DNA of 64,000 nt from Frigoribacterium sp. PhB24 (GTDB lineage Bacteria; Actinomycetota; Actinomycetes; Actinomycetales; Microbacteriaceae), in the NCBI RefSeq assembly GCF_003755185.1, contig NZ_RKIC01000010.1, positions 1 to 64,000 on the forward strand, in the 5' to 3' direction. Within the stretch, counting starts at the first letter, position 1. Each line of letters begins with the position of its first letter. A program made the translations under genes and the position numbers. A model generated the notes under the pieces. The model was not told where the DNA came from, did not search any database, and saw nothing but the letters and a program-made list of their open reading frames with translations. This document shows positions 1 to 8,188 of this stretch, piece after piece.

Positions 1-315
1 GATCTCCACGCGCATACCCCAGTATCCCTCGCTACACAGCGCCCTGGGTCCCGCTTAGATTGCCCTGGTGGGTCCGGCCTAAGTTGACATAGCCAGATGC
101 GGCTGCACGAAGCGGTCGCGAACCTGATGCAACCACGAGCATGCGCCGACGTTCAGCCCTGTAGAAGCGCGTGCTTGGAGCGCCCGATAGGGGATCGTCA
201 CACGGGCGGTCGCTGCAGTTGCGATAGCGACTGCCTGATGGACGATCGGTCAGAGCAGCGCCCAGCGAAGGCATAAAGGCCACTTGTCCAGACTCTTTGA
301 TCCGTCGGGTCTTGC
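1..315. other. Window edge without a convincing gene
   Basis: No open frame here has a believable protein sequence. A minus-strand frame starting at 319 overlaps the kinase stop by ATGA, but after the first 27 or so residues it reads through the CCCGATAGGGGATCG repeat at 183-197 and looks non-coding. The stretch holds that repeat copy and a related ATGGACGATCGG at 238-249. The region lies downstream of the minus-strand sugar operon and may contain its terminator, although no strong hairpin with a T run is visible. Confidence 0.5.
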
Positions 316-1242
316 TCATCGTGGAGTCCGCCAGTGATGGACGAGCGAACCGTAACGGTCGGCGACGTCATCGTGCCCGAGTGCAAGGGCGCCAGCGAGG
401 CCGGCTGCGTCTGCGGTCCGCAGAACCGCTCTTGGGGCGGCTTGCTGAAAAAATTCGTCGAAGAAACCTCGGAGAACTGTGCCGGGGGCGAGCAGATGTC
501 CGCCAACGGCGACGTGAACGATGTCGTCCCCGATCCAGGTGGCGGCTGCTTCGGCTGTGGCGGCGAGCTCGACAGCAGCTGTCCGCAGAATGCTCTCGGC
601 GACGCGGTCTCCGTCGGCGGCTACGGCGAGGACCTCTCGCGTGAATTGGGCGATGGCGTTCACGGGGCGAGCCTCGGCGAGGATGTTCTCCCGCAGTTCG
701 CTGATCGGGCCGTAGCGTCGTTCGGCGGCGAGTTCGAGGTCCGTGGCCGGCCCAATTCCGTCTTTTCTGCGGAGCACCGTGGCGACTGCGGTCTGGCCGA
801 TCCAGAATGCCGAGCCCCGGCAGCCGAGGAGGTAGCCATTCCCATCGAACAGGCGAGGCTCACCGGAGGGTGGCAGGGCGAGGCAGGCAACGCCGGTGCC
901 GGGCACGAGGGCGACGCCGGCTGCTCCGGACAACGCGCCGTAGTGGGCGGTCACGGAGTCGTCTGCGAGCCAGACGTCCTGCGCGCCAGTCGCCTCGCCG
1001 ACGAGTCGGCAGATCGCTTCTGCCCGCTCGGTGTCCGGGGGCGCGGTGGTGAGGCCGAGCATCACCCGGTCGGTCTCGGGGTGGCCTGCGAGACGCCACC
1101 CGTCGATGATCGCGTTTGCGGTGATCGTGACGAGGTCGCCCTCGAGCCGGCCGACACCCTCGACCTCGATTTGCTGCTCGAGCTCGGAATGCTGCAGACG
1201 GGTCGTTGACTGGCCGCCGTCGACGGCGAGGATGCGCGTCAT
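316..1242 (-). CDS. BadF/BadG-type sugar kinase (N-acetylglucosamine/N-acetylmannosamine kinase-like)
   Basis: This 308-residue protein belongs to the BcrAD/BadFG ATPase family, which includes cytoplasmic N-acetylglucosamine kinases. The N-terminal phosphate loop reads LAVDGGQSTT, and a second nucleotide-binding turn (PGTGVAC) lies near residue 117. The usual GDEGS segment is GCRGS here, a visible departure from the family. It is the last gene of a minus-strand run and overlaps nanE by four bases (ATGA), so it is probably translationally coupled. With NanE next to it, phosphorylation of ManNAc or GlcNAc is the most economical role, but the sugar is inferred from context. The length is normal for the family. 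Confidence 0.8.
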   Translation of the reverse strand: MTRILAVDGGQSTTRLQHSELEQQIEVEGVGRLEGDLVTITANAIIDGWRLAGHPETDRVMLGLTTAPPDTERAEAICRLVGEATGAQDVWLADDSVTAHYGALSGAAGVALVPGTGVACLALPPSGEPRLFDGNGYLLGCRGSAFWIGQTAVATVLRRKDGIGPATDLELAAERRYGPISELRENILAEARPVNAIAQFTREVLAVAADGDRVAESILRTAAVELAATAEAAATWIGDDIVHVAVGGHLLAPGTVLRGFFDEFFQQAAPRAVLRTADAAGLAGALALGHDDVADRYGSLVHHWRTPR

Positions 1243-1976
1243 CGTCCCAGCGTCCGATCTGGTGCAGCTGCTCCGCGCGTCGATGCGGTGCTGATCGCGT
1301 CGACAAACCAGGTGCTGATGGCCGTCGGGTCGGTGATGGCGGCGCCGACGACGACACCGTGCGCGCCGAGCTTGATCGCGCCGGCGGCGTGCTCCGGGGT
1401 GCGGAAGCGGCCTTCGGCGAAGATCGGCAGGTCGAGGGTCGTGGTCAAAGTGCGGACGAGTTCAAAGTCCGGGCCGTCGTGCTCTTCTTGCGTGTCTGCG
1501 GTGTAGCCCGAGAGTGCCGTGCTGATCATGTCGGTGCCCGCGTCAGTGGCTGCGAGTCCATCAGCGGCTGTGGCGACGTCAGCCATGACGAGGGCATCAG
1601 TGCGCTCGTGGATGGCCGTGATGGTCTCACGCAGCGTTCTGCCGTCAGGTCGAGGGCGGCGGGTGCCGTCGAGGGCGATGATCTCCGCCCCTGCAGCTGC
1701 CACGGCGATCGCATGATCGAGTGTCGGCGTGATGAACACGTTGTTGATGTCTTCGGTCTTCCACAGCCCGATCTGCGGAAGGGGTACCTGTTCGTGGATG
1801 AGCGCGATGTCGTCGAGGCCTTGCACCCGGACGCCAACGGCGCCGCCGGCGTGGGCCGTGCTGGCGAACTTCGCCATCGAGGCGGAATCGAAAAACGCCT
1901 CGCCCGGATTCGCTTGGCAGGACACGATGAGGCCCCCACGCAGAGAATCGAGCAGGGTTTGCTGAGTCGAGTTCAT
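1239..1976 (-). CDS. nanE: N-acetylmannosamine-6-phosphate 2-epimerase
   Basis: NanE converts N-acetylmannosamine-6-phosphate to N-acetylglucosamine-6-phosphate in the cytoplasm. The 245-residue protein is a full-length beta/alpha barrel. It has the family start GLIVSCQANPGEAF, the segment GAEIIALDGTRRPRPDG carrying active-site and phosphate residues, and the C-terminal GAHGVVVGAAITDP phosphate-binding turn. An AAGGA ribosome site lies upstream of the ATG. It follows the permease after 116 bases and overlaps the kinase by four, which fits an operon permease-nanE-kinase. The family call is secure; no dedicated sialic-acid lyase (NanA) is visible nearby. Confidence 0.92.
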   Translation of the reverse strand: MNSTQQTLLDSLRGGLIVSCQANPGEAFFDSASMAKFASTAHAGGAVGVRVQGLDDIALIHEQVPLPQIGLWKTEDINNVFITPTLDHAIAVAAAGAEIIALDGTRRPRPDGRTLRETITAIHERTDALVMADVATAADGLAATDAGTDMISTALSGYTADTQEEHDGPDFELVRTLTTTLDLPIFAEGRFRTPEHAAGAIKLGAHGVVVGAAITDPTAISTWFVDAISTASTRGAAAPDRTLGR

Positions 1977-2092
1977 GGTTCGATCTGTTCCTTGTGCCGC
2001 CGGTCACAACTGGATCGGCGGATGGCAGGTTCTCGAAGGTGGTGGGCCGGGTCGCCGCCCGGCTTTGTGCTTGGCGGCGACCCGAAGACACA

Positions 2093-3559
2093 TCAGTGTC
2101 GCGTGATGGGCTTGCCTTCGTCACTGATGGGGTCGTCCAGCGTCGCCGTTGCTCCCGTCATGGCGTCCCCGGCACGTTCCAGGGTGCCGAGGTGCCCCCG
2201 GGCCGACAGCACCGTGACGATGATCGCTCCGATCACGAGCCACGAGAGAGCCACAATCGGTGCCCACGCATTGGTGCCGGTGGGGAGCGGGAAGAGCGTC
2301 TTGTACCCGACGTAGAGCAGCAGCAGGCTCGAGGCGATCGGGATGATCAGGTGCTTCAGGGGGCTGTATTCGCTGGGGTAGGTCTTGCGGTAGAGCTTCC
2401 ACACCGAGACGTTGCCGCTGATGTACACGACGATAATGAGCATCACGGTGACGATCCCGGCGAAAGCGAAGACACCTTGCGTGCCCAGGAGGAATCCGCC
2501 GCCGATCGAGACGATCAGCGTGATGAACGACTGGAGCAGGACAGCGTTGGTTGGGGTGCGGCGCTTGGGGTGCACTACGGCCAGAGCCTTCGGCAGCACA
2601 CCGGAGCGGGCCATCCCGAACAGCACCCGGCTGGAGGCGCTCTGCACGGCGATACCGATTCCGATGACCGAGTTGATGAACGCGATCAACACCAAGACCC
2701 ACCAGGGTCCCCAGAGGTTCTGCGCGAGTTCGAGGACGGGTGCTCCGTTGGAGATGAAGGAGGCGATGTCGTTCGTTCCCCAGCCGACGAGGACTCCCCA
2801 GCCGACGAAGAGGAAGAACGCGATCGCGATCACAAGCGAGAGGATGACTGCGCGAGGAAGCGTCTTGGCTGGGTTGGCGCTTTCCTCGGCGAGGGGTGCG
2901 ACGGATTCGAATCCGGCGAAGGTGAAGATCGAGAACACCACCCCGAGGAAGAGCCCGTTAAAGCTGACGGCTTCTGTCGGCAGGAAGGGGGCGAAGTTGA
3001 AGCCGCCGTCTCCCGGGTTCAGGAGCCCGGTGAGAGCCAGGGCGAGTCCGACGAGGACTTCGAAGGAGCCCATCGCGACGACCACGGCGATGGAGAGTTT
3101 CAGTCCGAACAGCGAGATGACGGTCAGCAGGGCACTGCCGGCGAGGGCGATGAGCCACCACGGGAGGTAGAAGCCCGTCGTGCTCTGCAGGATCGACTCG
3201 ATGATGCCGCCCATGAAGGCGAGGTTGATGCCGGCGCCGATGGGTTCGAACAGCAAGAACGCCCAGGCGACCATGAACCCGGTGCGGGGGCCGATGATTT
3301 CGCTCACCCAGCTGAAGTAGCCGCCGGCCGAGGAGCGCTTCTTCGAGAGCTGAATGACAGAGACGGCGACCAAGCTCATCGCGAGCCCGCCGATGCCGAT
3401 CGCCAGCGACACCGAGGTGCCCGTCACCGCGGCGATGGCCTGGAAGGTGAACAGGAGTCCCACGGCCGGCCCGATGTGGGTCAGGGCCTGCATCAGGACG
3501 CCCGGGAGCGTGATGGCGCCCGCCTCGAGCGTGTGCTGCTCGGTGGACCGGGCGCTCAC
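2093..3559 (-). CDS. APC-superfamily permease
   Basis: A 488-residue multi-pass membrane protein with about twelve hydrophobic segments and the amino acid-polyamine-organocation layout. An early LTHIGPAVGLLF segment matches TM1, and SEIIGPRTGFMVAW and FAGFESVAPLAEES match conserved regions. I start it at a GTG with GGGAGGT seven bases upstream; the frame stays open for over a kilobase further, but that stretch is antisense to the next genes. It leads the nanE-kinase operon and faces the SIS/nagB operon across a gap with two operator-like palindromes. APC members normally carry amino acids, so its substrate in an amino-sugar locus is uncertain. Confidence 0.88.
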   Translation of the reverse strand: MSARSTEQHTLEAGAITLPGVLMQALTHIGPAVGLLFTFQAIAAVTGTSVSLAIGIGGLAMSLVAVSVIQLSKKRSSAGGYFSWVSEIIGPRTGFMVAWAFLLFEPIGAGINLAFMGGIIESILQSTTGFYLPWWLIALAGSALLTVISLFGLKLSIAVVVAMGSFEVLVGLALALTGLLNPGDGGFNFAPFLPTEAVSFNGLFLGVVFSIFTFAGFESVAPLAEESANPAKTLPRAVILSLVIAIAFFLFVGWGVLVGWGTNDIASFISNGAPVLELAQNLWGPWWVLVLIAFINSVIGIGIAVQSASSRVLFGMARSGVLPKALAVVHPKRRTPTNAVLLQSFITLIVSIGGGFLLGTQGVFAFAGIVTVMLIIVVYISGNVSVWKLYRKTYPSEYSPLKHLIIPIASSLLLLYVGYKTLFPLPTGTNAWAPIVALSWLVIGAIIVTVLSARGHLGTLERAGDAMTGATATLDDPISDEGKPITRH

Positions 3560-3697
3560 GAGCGCACCTCCCGAACAAGCGGGGCGAGCGTCGGTGGGCC
3601 GGCCTCGGTGAGTCTGCGGTGGTCCTTCGCCCTGAGCGCGCTTCGCCCGGTCGACACGGCGAGAGCTCCATTGATCTTCCTGCGCACGACATCTCCT

Positions 3698-3715
3698 AAG
3701 TGGTCGGTACCAGTT
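3698..3715. promoter_or_regulatory. DasR/NagR-like operator palindrome
   Basis: The minus-strand reading ACTGGTACCGACCACT matches the Streptomyces DasR consensus ACTGGTCTAGACCACT at 13 of 16 positions, differing only in the centre. It lies just downstream of the putative permease promoter. The GntR/UTRA protein encoded at 5546-6334 is the likely ligand. Confidence 0.7.
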
Positions 3716-3725
3716 GAGTGGCCTC

Positions 3726-3754
3726 ACCATGCCACGAGGTGACAGCGCTGTCAA
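3726..3754 (-). promoter_or_regulatory. Predicted promoter of the permease-nanE-kinase operon
   Basis: On the minus strand a perfect TTGACA (3749-3754) is followed after 17 bases by CATGGT (3726-3731). Transcription would start about ten bases before the operator at 3698-3715, so a bound repressor could block it. The -10 box is weak, so this is a prediction only. Confidence 0.5.
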
Positions 3755-3781
3755 TCCAGGACCAAACTGTTTACATGATCG

Positions 3782-3802
3782 AAAAGTGGTACGGTCCAAT
3801 CG
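3782..3802. promoter_or_regulatory. Second, weaker DasR/NagR-like operator
   Basis: AGTGGTACGGTCCAAT (3785-3800) keeps the TGGT-N4-nCCA layout and matches the DasR consensus at 11 of 16 positions in the minus-strand reading. It lies 57 bases before the SIS gene start, next to a possible TTTACA box at 3770-3775. It would control the plus-strand operon. Confidence 0.55.
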
Positions 3803-3856
3803 TATGAAAATGCCGCCAACAAGTGGCGGCCAACGTCGAACAGCTGGAGGAGCAAG

Positions 3857-4603
3857 ATGCACTACGACTACCTCGCATTGGCGCGAGACACCCTCGACAG
3901 GATCACCACCGAGCAGTTGGCCAATGTGGATGCAGCCGTGGACGTCATCGCCGAGTCGATGCTGGCCGGTGGTGTCTTGCAGGCTTTTGGGACCGGACAT
4001 TCGCGCATTGTCGTCCACGAGATGAGTGGTCGAGCTGGTGGGCTCCTCCCGGTCAACTTGGTCCGGATCAGCGACCTCTCCGTGTACGGCGACCTCGACC
4101 CGAAGGACCTCCTGGACCCGACGTTGGAACGGAACCCAGCGTTCGCACAGTCGGTGTACGACCTCATCGGTGCGCAGCGGGCCGATCCATTCCTGATCGT
4201 GTCGAACTCGGGCATCAACGGCTCTGTCGTCGAGATGGCCCGGATCGTGAAGGAGAACGGCCACAAGCTGGTCGTCATCACCTCGCTGCAGCACAGCTCC
4301 CAGGTGGACACCCGAGCAGCGTCCGGCCAGAAGCTCTACGAATACGGCGACGTCGTCATCGACTCGGGTGCACCGGCCGGTGATGCCGCCCTTGAGCTCG
4401 AGGACGGAACGCGCACCGGGGCGATCTCCAACCTCGCCGGCGTCTTCATCGTGCAGCTGCTCACCGAGGGCATCTGCCGCAAGTACATCGACGCCGGAGA
4501 GCGCCCTCCCGTCTACCGTTCGATGAACCTCCCCGACGGTGACACCGTCAACCAGGCTTTCGAGGCCCAGTACGCCGGCCGTATCCGACCGATCGAACCG
4601 TAG
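3857..4603 (+). CDS. SIS-domain sugar isomerase-like protein (UPF0309 type)
   Basis: A 248-residue cytoplasmic protein with one SIS (sugar isomerase) phosphosugar-binding domain. The phosphate-binding turn AFGTGHSR is near residue 40, a second one, VSNSGINGS, is near residue 115, and VVITSLQHS follows. The length and opening (MHYDYLALARD) match the UPF0309 family, whose members are found in amino-sugar and PTS loci but whose exact reaction is not established. GGAGGA eight bases upstream decides the ATG start. It is separated from nagB by ten bases, so the two are co-transcribed. A role in handling a phosphorylated amino sugar is inferred from the neighbours. Confidence 0.85.
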   Translation: MHYDYLALARDTLDRITTEQLANVDAAVDVIAESMLAGGVLQAFGTGHSRIVVHEMSGRAGGLLPVNLVRISDLSVYGDLDPKDLLDPTLERNPAFAQSVYDLIGAQRADPFLIVSNSGINGSVVEMARIVKENGHKLVVITSLQHSSQVDTRAASGQKLYEYGDVVIDSGAPAGDAALELEDGTRTGAISNLAGVFIVQLLTEGICRKYIDAGERPPVYRSMNLPDGDTVNQAFEAQYAGRIRPIEP

Positions 4604-4613
4604 AGGCGCACCG

Positions 4614-5396
4614 GTGGAGATCATCATCCTGCCCACGCCCGCGGAGGTCGGTCGGGTCGCTGCAGCGAAAATCGCGTCAGTGGTGCAGAAGAAGCCGGCC
4701 GCCGTCATCGGACTCGCGACCGGTTCCAGTCCGCAGGTCGTCTACGCGGACCTGCAGCGGCGTGTCGAGGCGGGCGAGATCTCGTTCGCCGAAGCCCGTG
4801 GTTTTGCGCTCGATGAGTACGTCGGAATCCCGTTGGAACATCCGGAGTCCTACGCGTCCGTGATCGCCCGTGACGTAATCGGCCCGCTCGGCTTTGACCC
4901 GTCTCGGGTGCGAGTGCCGGACGGTCGCGCCGGCGACCTTGAGGCCGCGGCGAGAGAGTACGACGCGGCCATCCGGGATGCCGGCGGCGTGGACGTGCAG
5001 ATCCTCGGCATCGGGGCGAACGGGCACATCGGCTTCAACGAACCCACCTCGTCGTTTGCATCCCGCACTCGGGTCAAGACCCTTGCGCCGTCCACCCGGG
5101 AGGCCAACGCGCGGTTCTTCGAATCGCTGGACCAGGTCCCCGCGCACTGCATGACACAAGGTCTCGGCACCATCCTCGACGCCCATGAGTTGGTCCTGGT
5201 GGCCCACGGGGCGGCGAAGGCTGCGGCTGTCGCCGCCGCGATCGAAGGGCCCCTGTCTTCCTTCGTGCCGGGCAGCGCGCTTCAGCTGCACGAAAGCGCC
5301 ACCGTGGTGCTGGACGAAGAAGCAGCAGCCGGGCTGCAGCTCGCCAACTACTACCGGCACACCTACGACCACAAGCCGGAGTGGCAGCGCTTCTGA
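4614..5396 (+). CDS. nagB: Glucosamine-6-phosphate deaminase
   Basis: NagB converts glucosamine-6-phosphate to fructose-6-phosphate and ammonia, the step that feeds amino sugars into glycolysis. The 260-residue protein has the family landmarks in order: VEIIILPT, GLATGSSP, ALDEYVGI with the catalytic Asp, LGIGANGHIGFNEP with the catalytic His, and a C-terminal YYRHTYDHKPEW. The GTG start lies ten bases after the SIS stop, preceded by a weak AGG. NagA, which supplies the substrate by deacetylation, is not encoded in this window. Confidence 0.95.
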   Translation: MEIIILPTPAEVGRVAAAKIASVVQKKPAAVIGLATGSSPQVVYADLQRRVEAGEISFAEARGFALDEYVGIPLEHPESYASVIARDVIGPLGFDPSRVRVPDGRAGDLEAAAREYDAAIRDAGGVDVQILGIGANGHIGFNEPTSSFASRTRVKTLAPSTREANARFFESLDQVPAHCMTQGLGTILDAHELVLVAHGAAKAAAVAAAIEGPLSSFVPGSALQLHESATVVLDEEAAAGLQLANYYRHTYDHKPEWQRF

Positions 5397-5545
5397 TGAA
5401 CCATCTCGGGTCGAACACGACCGCGCCCAGGCGTAGAACGAGCATCGTTCCGATGCCTGGCGGTGTGGCCATCCTTCGAACCCACGCCGGGCAGTCCATT
5501 GTGAAGAGTCACGATGAACACGCACGAACGAGAAGGAGCGGCAGG

Positions 5546-6334
5546 ATGGCGCACAAGTACGAGGCGGTCGCTCAGTCGATCCGCTCCACCATCGCCTCGT
5601 CCTTGCGCCCCCACGACGCCCTCCCGTCGGAGCGTGACCTCATGGAGGTCCACAACGTCAGCCGGCAAACAGTCCGAGCGGCGATCGCACGTCTAATCGA
5701 TGAGGGATTGGTCTACAACATCCACGGGTCCGGCACGTACGTCGGTTCCCGCGAGATCTTCTCCAAAGCACCGAAGCTCACCTCGTTCACTGAGGACATG
5801 GCCAGCCGCGGCTTTACAGCCTCCTCCCGGGTTCTCTCGGCTGCCGTCCTCGACGCGGACGAGGAAGTGGCCCGGCGGCTGACGATCCCGCTCGGCTCTC
5901 CCTGCACAGTGCTTCGCCGGCTCCGCCTCGCGGACGACAAACCGATCGCCATCGAAGAGGCCTACCTGCCCACCGCTGTCCTTGACCTTGACCGACTGCG
6001 CCTCGGCGAGTCCCTCTACGCACAGCTCGCCGAGCTCGGACATGAAGTGATCCGGTCCGAACAGGAGATCACTGCAACAGAGCTCGACGAAGACCAATGC
6101 AGCCTCCTCGAAGTGCGGCCGGGGTCGGCGGCTCTGTGCGTGCTGCGCGTCAGCTCTTCACGACAGGGACGGCTCATCGAATTCGCGCGGGACATCTACC
6201 GAGCCGACCGGTACAGCTTCCGGCTCGCCGTCACAAAAGACGACGGCAAGCGGTCACCCGCAGATCGGACGGAAGCCCAGCACCTCTGGGTCGGCTCCGC
6301 TGCAACCCGCGCCGCCGGTTATTCCACGTCCTGA
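5546..6334 (+). CDS. GntR/HutC-family regulator (DasR/NagR-like)
   Basis: A 262-residue repressor with an N-terminal winged helix (PSERDLMEVHNVSRQTVRAA, about residues 28-47) and a C-terminal UTRA effector domain that begins near residue 85 and includes RRLRLADDKPIAIEEAYLP. UTRA domains of this subgroup bind phosphorylated amino sugars. The ATG follows AGAAGGAG; the frame is open further upstream, but that part is not family-like. The two palindromes at 3698 and 3785 are its probable operators, so it would control both divergent sugar operons. It precedes the TIM-barrel gene by 22 bases. Confidence 0.88.
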   Translation: MAHKYEAVAQSIRSTIASSLRPHDALPSERDLMEVHNVSRQTVRAAIARLIDEGLVYNIHGSGTYVGSREIFSKAPKLTSFTEDMASRGFTASSRVLSAAVLDADEEVARRLTIPLGSPCTVLRRLRLADDKPIAIEEAYLPTAVLDLDRLRLGESLYAQLAELGHEVIRSEQEITATELDEDQCSLLEVRPGSAALCVLRVSSSRQGRLIEFARDIYRADRYSFRLAVTKDDGKRSPADRTEAQHLWVGSAATRAAGYSTS

Positions 6335-6356
6335 CATTTCCCCAGAAAGGGACACG

Positions 6357-7286
6357 ATGGTCAAGCGCCTCCTCGACACCACGGCTCGCGAAGTAGCCAC
6401 CTACAGCCGTGAACAGATCATCGCTTCGATCGGAGCGAGCGAAGGCCGAGTTCTCGCCGCGGAAGTCATCGCGACCGCGATGGCTGCAGTCCAAGACGTC
6501 AGCAACCCTGAAGTCGCAGCCGCAATGGGGGCCGACCTCATCGTGCTCAACATGCTCGACGTCACCCAGCCATCGGTCGACGCCGTCGAGGCGACAAGCC
6601 CCGCGGAGGTCATCCGACGGGTCAAGACCCTGACCGGACGCCTCATCGCCGTCAACCTCGAACCAGTCGACCCGAACGCCGACCTGGCAACACAGGACCA
6701 CTTCGGCTCAGGCGGCACATCTGGTCGACTCGCGACCCCGGAGAACGTCGCCGCGGCCGTCGCGCTCGGCGTCGACGCGATCGTCCTCACCGGCAACCCG
6801 GGGATGGGTGTCACCAACGAGTCCCTTGCTCGTGCGGTCGTCACGACTCGCGAAGCTGCCGGGACTGAGATCGTGATCATCGCCGGCCGTATGCATGCCG
6901 CGGGCAGCGTCTCGCAATCCGGTGGTCAAATCGTCGACACCGCTGCACTCGAGGCGTTCGTCACCGCCGGCGCGGACGTCGTGATGTTGCCTGCACCTGG
7001 AACCGTCCCCGGATGCCACGAAGCACTCGTTCGCAGCTGGGTCGACACCGTCCACGCGGCAGGGGCACTGACCATGACAGCGATGGGCACTTCCCAAGAA
7101 GGCTCAGATGAAGACACCATCCGCCGCATCGCCCTCATGGCCAAGATGACGGGCACCGACATCCATCACCTCGGCGACTGCGGATTCTTCGGCATCGCTC
7201 TCCCCGAGAATCTGATGGCTTACAGCATCGCGATCCGGGGTCGCCGTCACACGTATCGACGAATGGCAATGTCACTCCATCGATAA
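6357..7286 (+). CDS. TIM-barrel protein of an amino-sugar locus (DUF7916-like), function unknown
   Basis: A 309-residue protein whose alternating strands and helices (VLAAEVIATA, GADLIVLNMLDV, LIAVNLEPV, VDAIVLTGNPGMGVT, TEIVIIAGRMHAAG, GADVVMLPAPGTVPG) read as a beta/alpha barrel. Related proteins have been labelled PEP-phosphonomutase-like or DUF7916, with no experimentally settled role that I know of. The fold and short phosphate-type turns would suit a phosphosugar aldolase or epimerase. AGAAAGGG lies upstream of the ATG. Its place directly behind the amino-sugar regulator suggests a step in the same pathway. The reaction cannot be named from sequence alone. Confidence 0.65.
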   Translation: MVKRLLDTTAREVATYSREQIIASIGASEGRVLAAEVIATAMAAVQDVSNPEVAAAMGADLIVLNMLDVTQPSVDAVEATSPAEVIRRVKTLTGRLIAVNLEPVDPNADLATQDHFGSGGTSGRLATPENVAAAVALGVDAIVLTGNPGMGVTNESLARAVVTTREAAGTEIVIIAGRMHAAGSVSQSGGQIVDTAALEAFVTAGADVVMLPAPGTVPGCHEALVRSWVDTVHAAGALTMTAMGTSQEGSDEDTIRRIALMAKMTGTDIHHLGDCGFFGIALPENLMAYSIAIRGRRHTYRRMAMSLHR

Positions 7287-7329
7287 AGCGCTTGCTCGTA
7301 CAGCACGTAGAAACAGGCTCTTCTGACTG

Positions 7330-7343
7330 CCCGATAGGGGATC
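7330..7343. repeat. CCCGAT-N5-ATCG mini-palindrome family (representative copy)
   Basis: The motif CCCGATAGGGGATC recurs between genes of the left 15 kb: 183-197, 7330-7343, 9240-9252 (right half), 10201-10215 (perfect CCCGAT/ATCGGG palindrome), 13032-13046, and as a spread palindrome TGTCCCGAT...ATCGGGACA at 13413-13442. Looser relatives lie near 8439 and 14099. I did not notice it right of 15.3 kb. Confidence 0.6.
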
Positions 7344-7408
7344 CCATTGCGGGCCGCAGGTCGCGGGGTGTTTGGGGTAGTGCGGGGCGTCGGGCGAGTC
7401 GGTTTCTT

Positions 7409-7909
7409 TCAGCGGTTGGTGCGCGTCCAGACCGCAACGACGTTCCGGCCGTCGACCTGTCCCTGGCCGTACTGGAGGTAGCCCCGCCTCTCCGAGGAGA
7501 CGACGACCGACTCGGCCCCGAGGTCCAGGAGCTTTTGCTCGACCATCGTGGAGTTCCCGGGGCTGTCCGGTAGTTGCTCGATGACCCAGCCGTCGGGCAC
7601 CTCGACGGCGCCCTCGACGTACTCGATTCCCATGCCCAGCATCGAATGCTCCACGGCCTCCGAGGTGATGACCTTGGCCCCCTCAGGGAAGTCCACCCGT
7701 GTCACGGCGCTGATGGTCTCAAGCGGTACGTCGTGGCAGCGCGTGGAGAAGGGGTTGCAGACGCCGTACTCGCCCGGCTCGTTCAGCTTCGTGTTCACCG
7801 CGATGATCGCCGCCGCCACGACACCCGCGACGATGAGCCCGATGACCAAGAACAGGCCGACGAGCAGAAGCAACTGCCGGCCGAGGCGGGGCGGGGCGTA
7901 CTCGTCCAT
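7409..7909 (-). CDS. Single-pass membrane protein of unknown function
   Basis: A 166-residue protein that I do not recognise. It has a short acidic cytoplasmic start (MDEYAPPRLGR), one strongly hydrophobic helix at about residues 13-38, and an extracytoplasmic domain of about 125 residues. That domain has two cysteines close together (CNPFSTRC), which may form a disulfide. I chose the ATG nine codons inside the longest frame because AGGA lies six bases upstream of it. It lies downstream of two small two-helix membrane proteins on the same strand. The fold and the cysteine pair suggest a surface-exposed sensor or lipid-facing protein, but nothing assigns a role. Confidence 0.7.
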   Translation of the reverse strand: MDEYAPPRLGRQLLLLVGLFLVIGLIVAGVVAAAIIAVNTKLNEPGEYGVCNPFSTRCHDVPLETISAVTRVDFPEGAKVITSEAVEHSMLGMGIEYVEGAVEVPDGWVIEQLPDSPGNSTMVEQKLLDLGAESVVVSSERRGYLQYGQGQVDGRNVVAVWTRTNR

Positions 7910-7985
7910 CTGCTCATCCTCGGCGACGGCGCCCACGGACGCGTCCGCCTGGCGCCCGAAAGGGGTGCACCCTGCGGATGAGTCG

Positions 7986-8158
7986 TCAGCCAGTGGTGTC
8001 CCAGGTGAGGAAGACCACCCCGACGAGGACCGGCACCAGGGAGAGCAGGGCGATGATCACGCCACCGACGACGCTCGCTGCCGCTTGTCCATCGCCAGCC
8101 AGATGCCCCCGACCACGCCGAGAGCGCAGACGATGATCAAGGTCAGGGAGAACGCCAC
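7986..8158 (-). pseudogene. Frameshifted small two-helix membrane protein
   Basis: A GTG start at 8158 with GAAAGGA upstream opens a hydrophobic helix (FSLTLIIVCALGVVGGIWLA) and a basic loop (MDKRQR), but this frame stops near 8060. The second helix (VVGGVIIALLSLVPVLVG) continues in another frame to the stop at 7986. One missing base around 8070-8090 explains both halves. The intact protein encoded just upstream (8189-8389) has the same helix-basic loop-helix plan and a matching GSLVPLLLG segment. This is therefore either a decayed paralogue or a sequencing error; no slippery heptamer suggests programmed shifting. Confidence 0.45.
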
Positions 8159-8188
8159 AGGGGTCCTTTCGAGAGCGTCGATGGCCGG

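Noticed and set aside
32-319. Minus-strand 95-codon frame overlapping the kinase stop by ATGA
   Set aside because: Beyond the first 27 or so residues the product is a translation of the CCCGAT repeat and Arg-rich noise; no family or ribosome site supports it.
2093-4708. Very long frame extending the APC permease by 380 codons
   Set aside because: The extension is antisense to the SIS and nagB genes; a GTG with GGGAGGT at 3559 gives the normal permease N-terminus.
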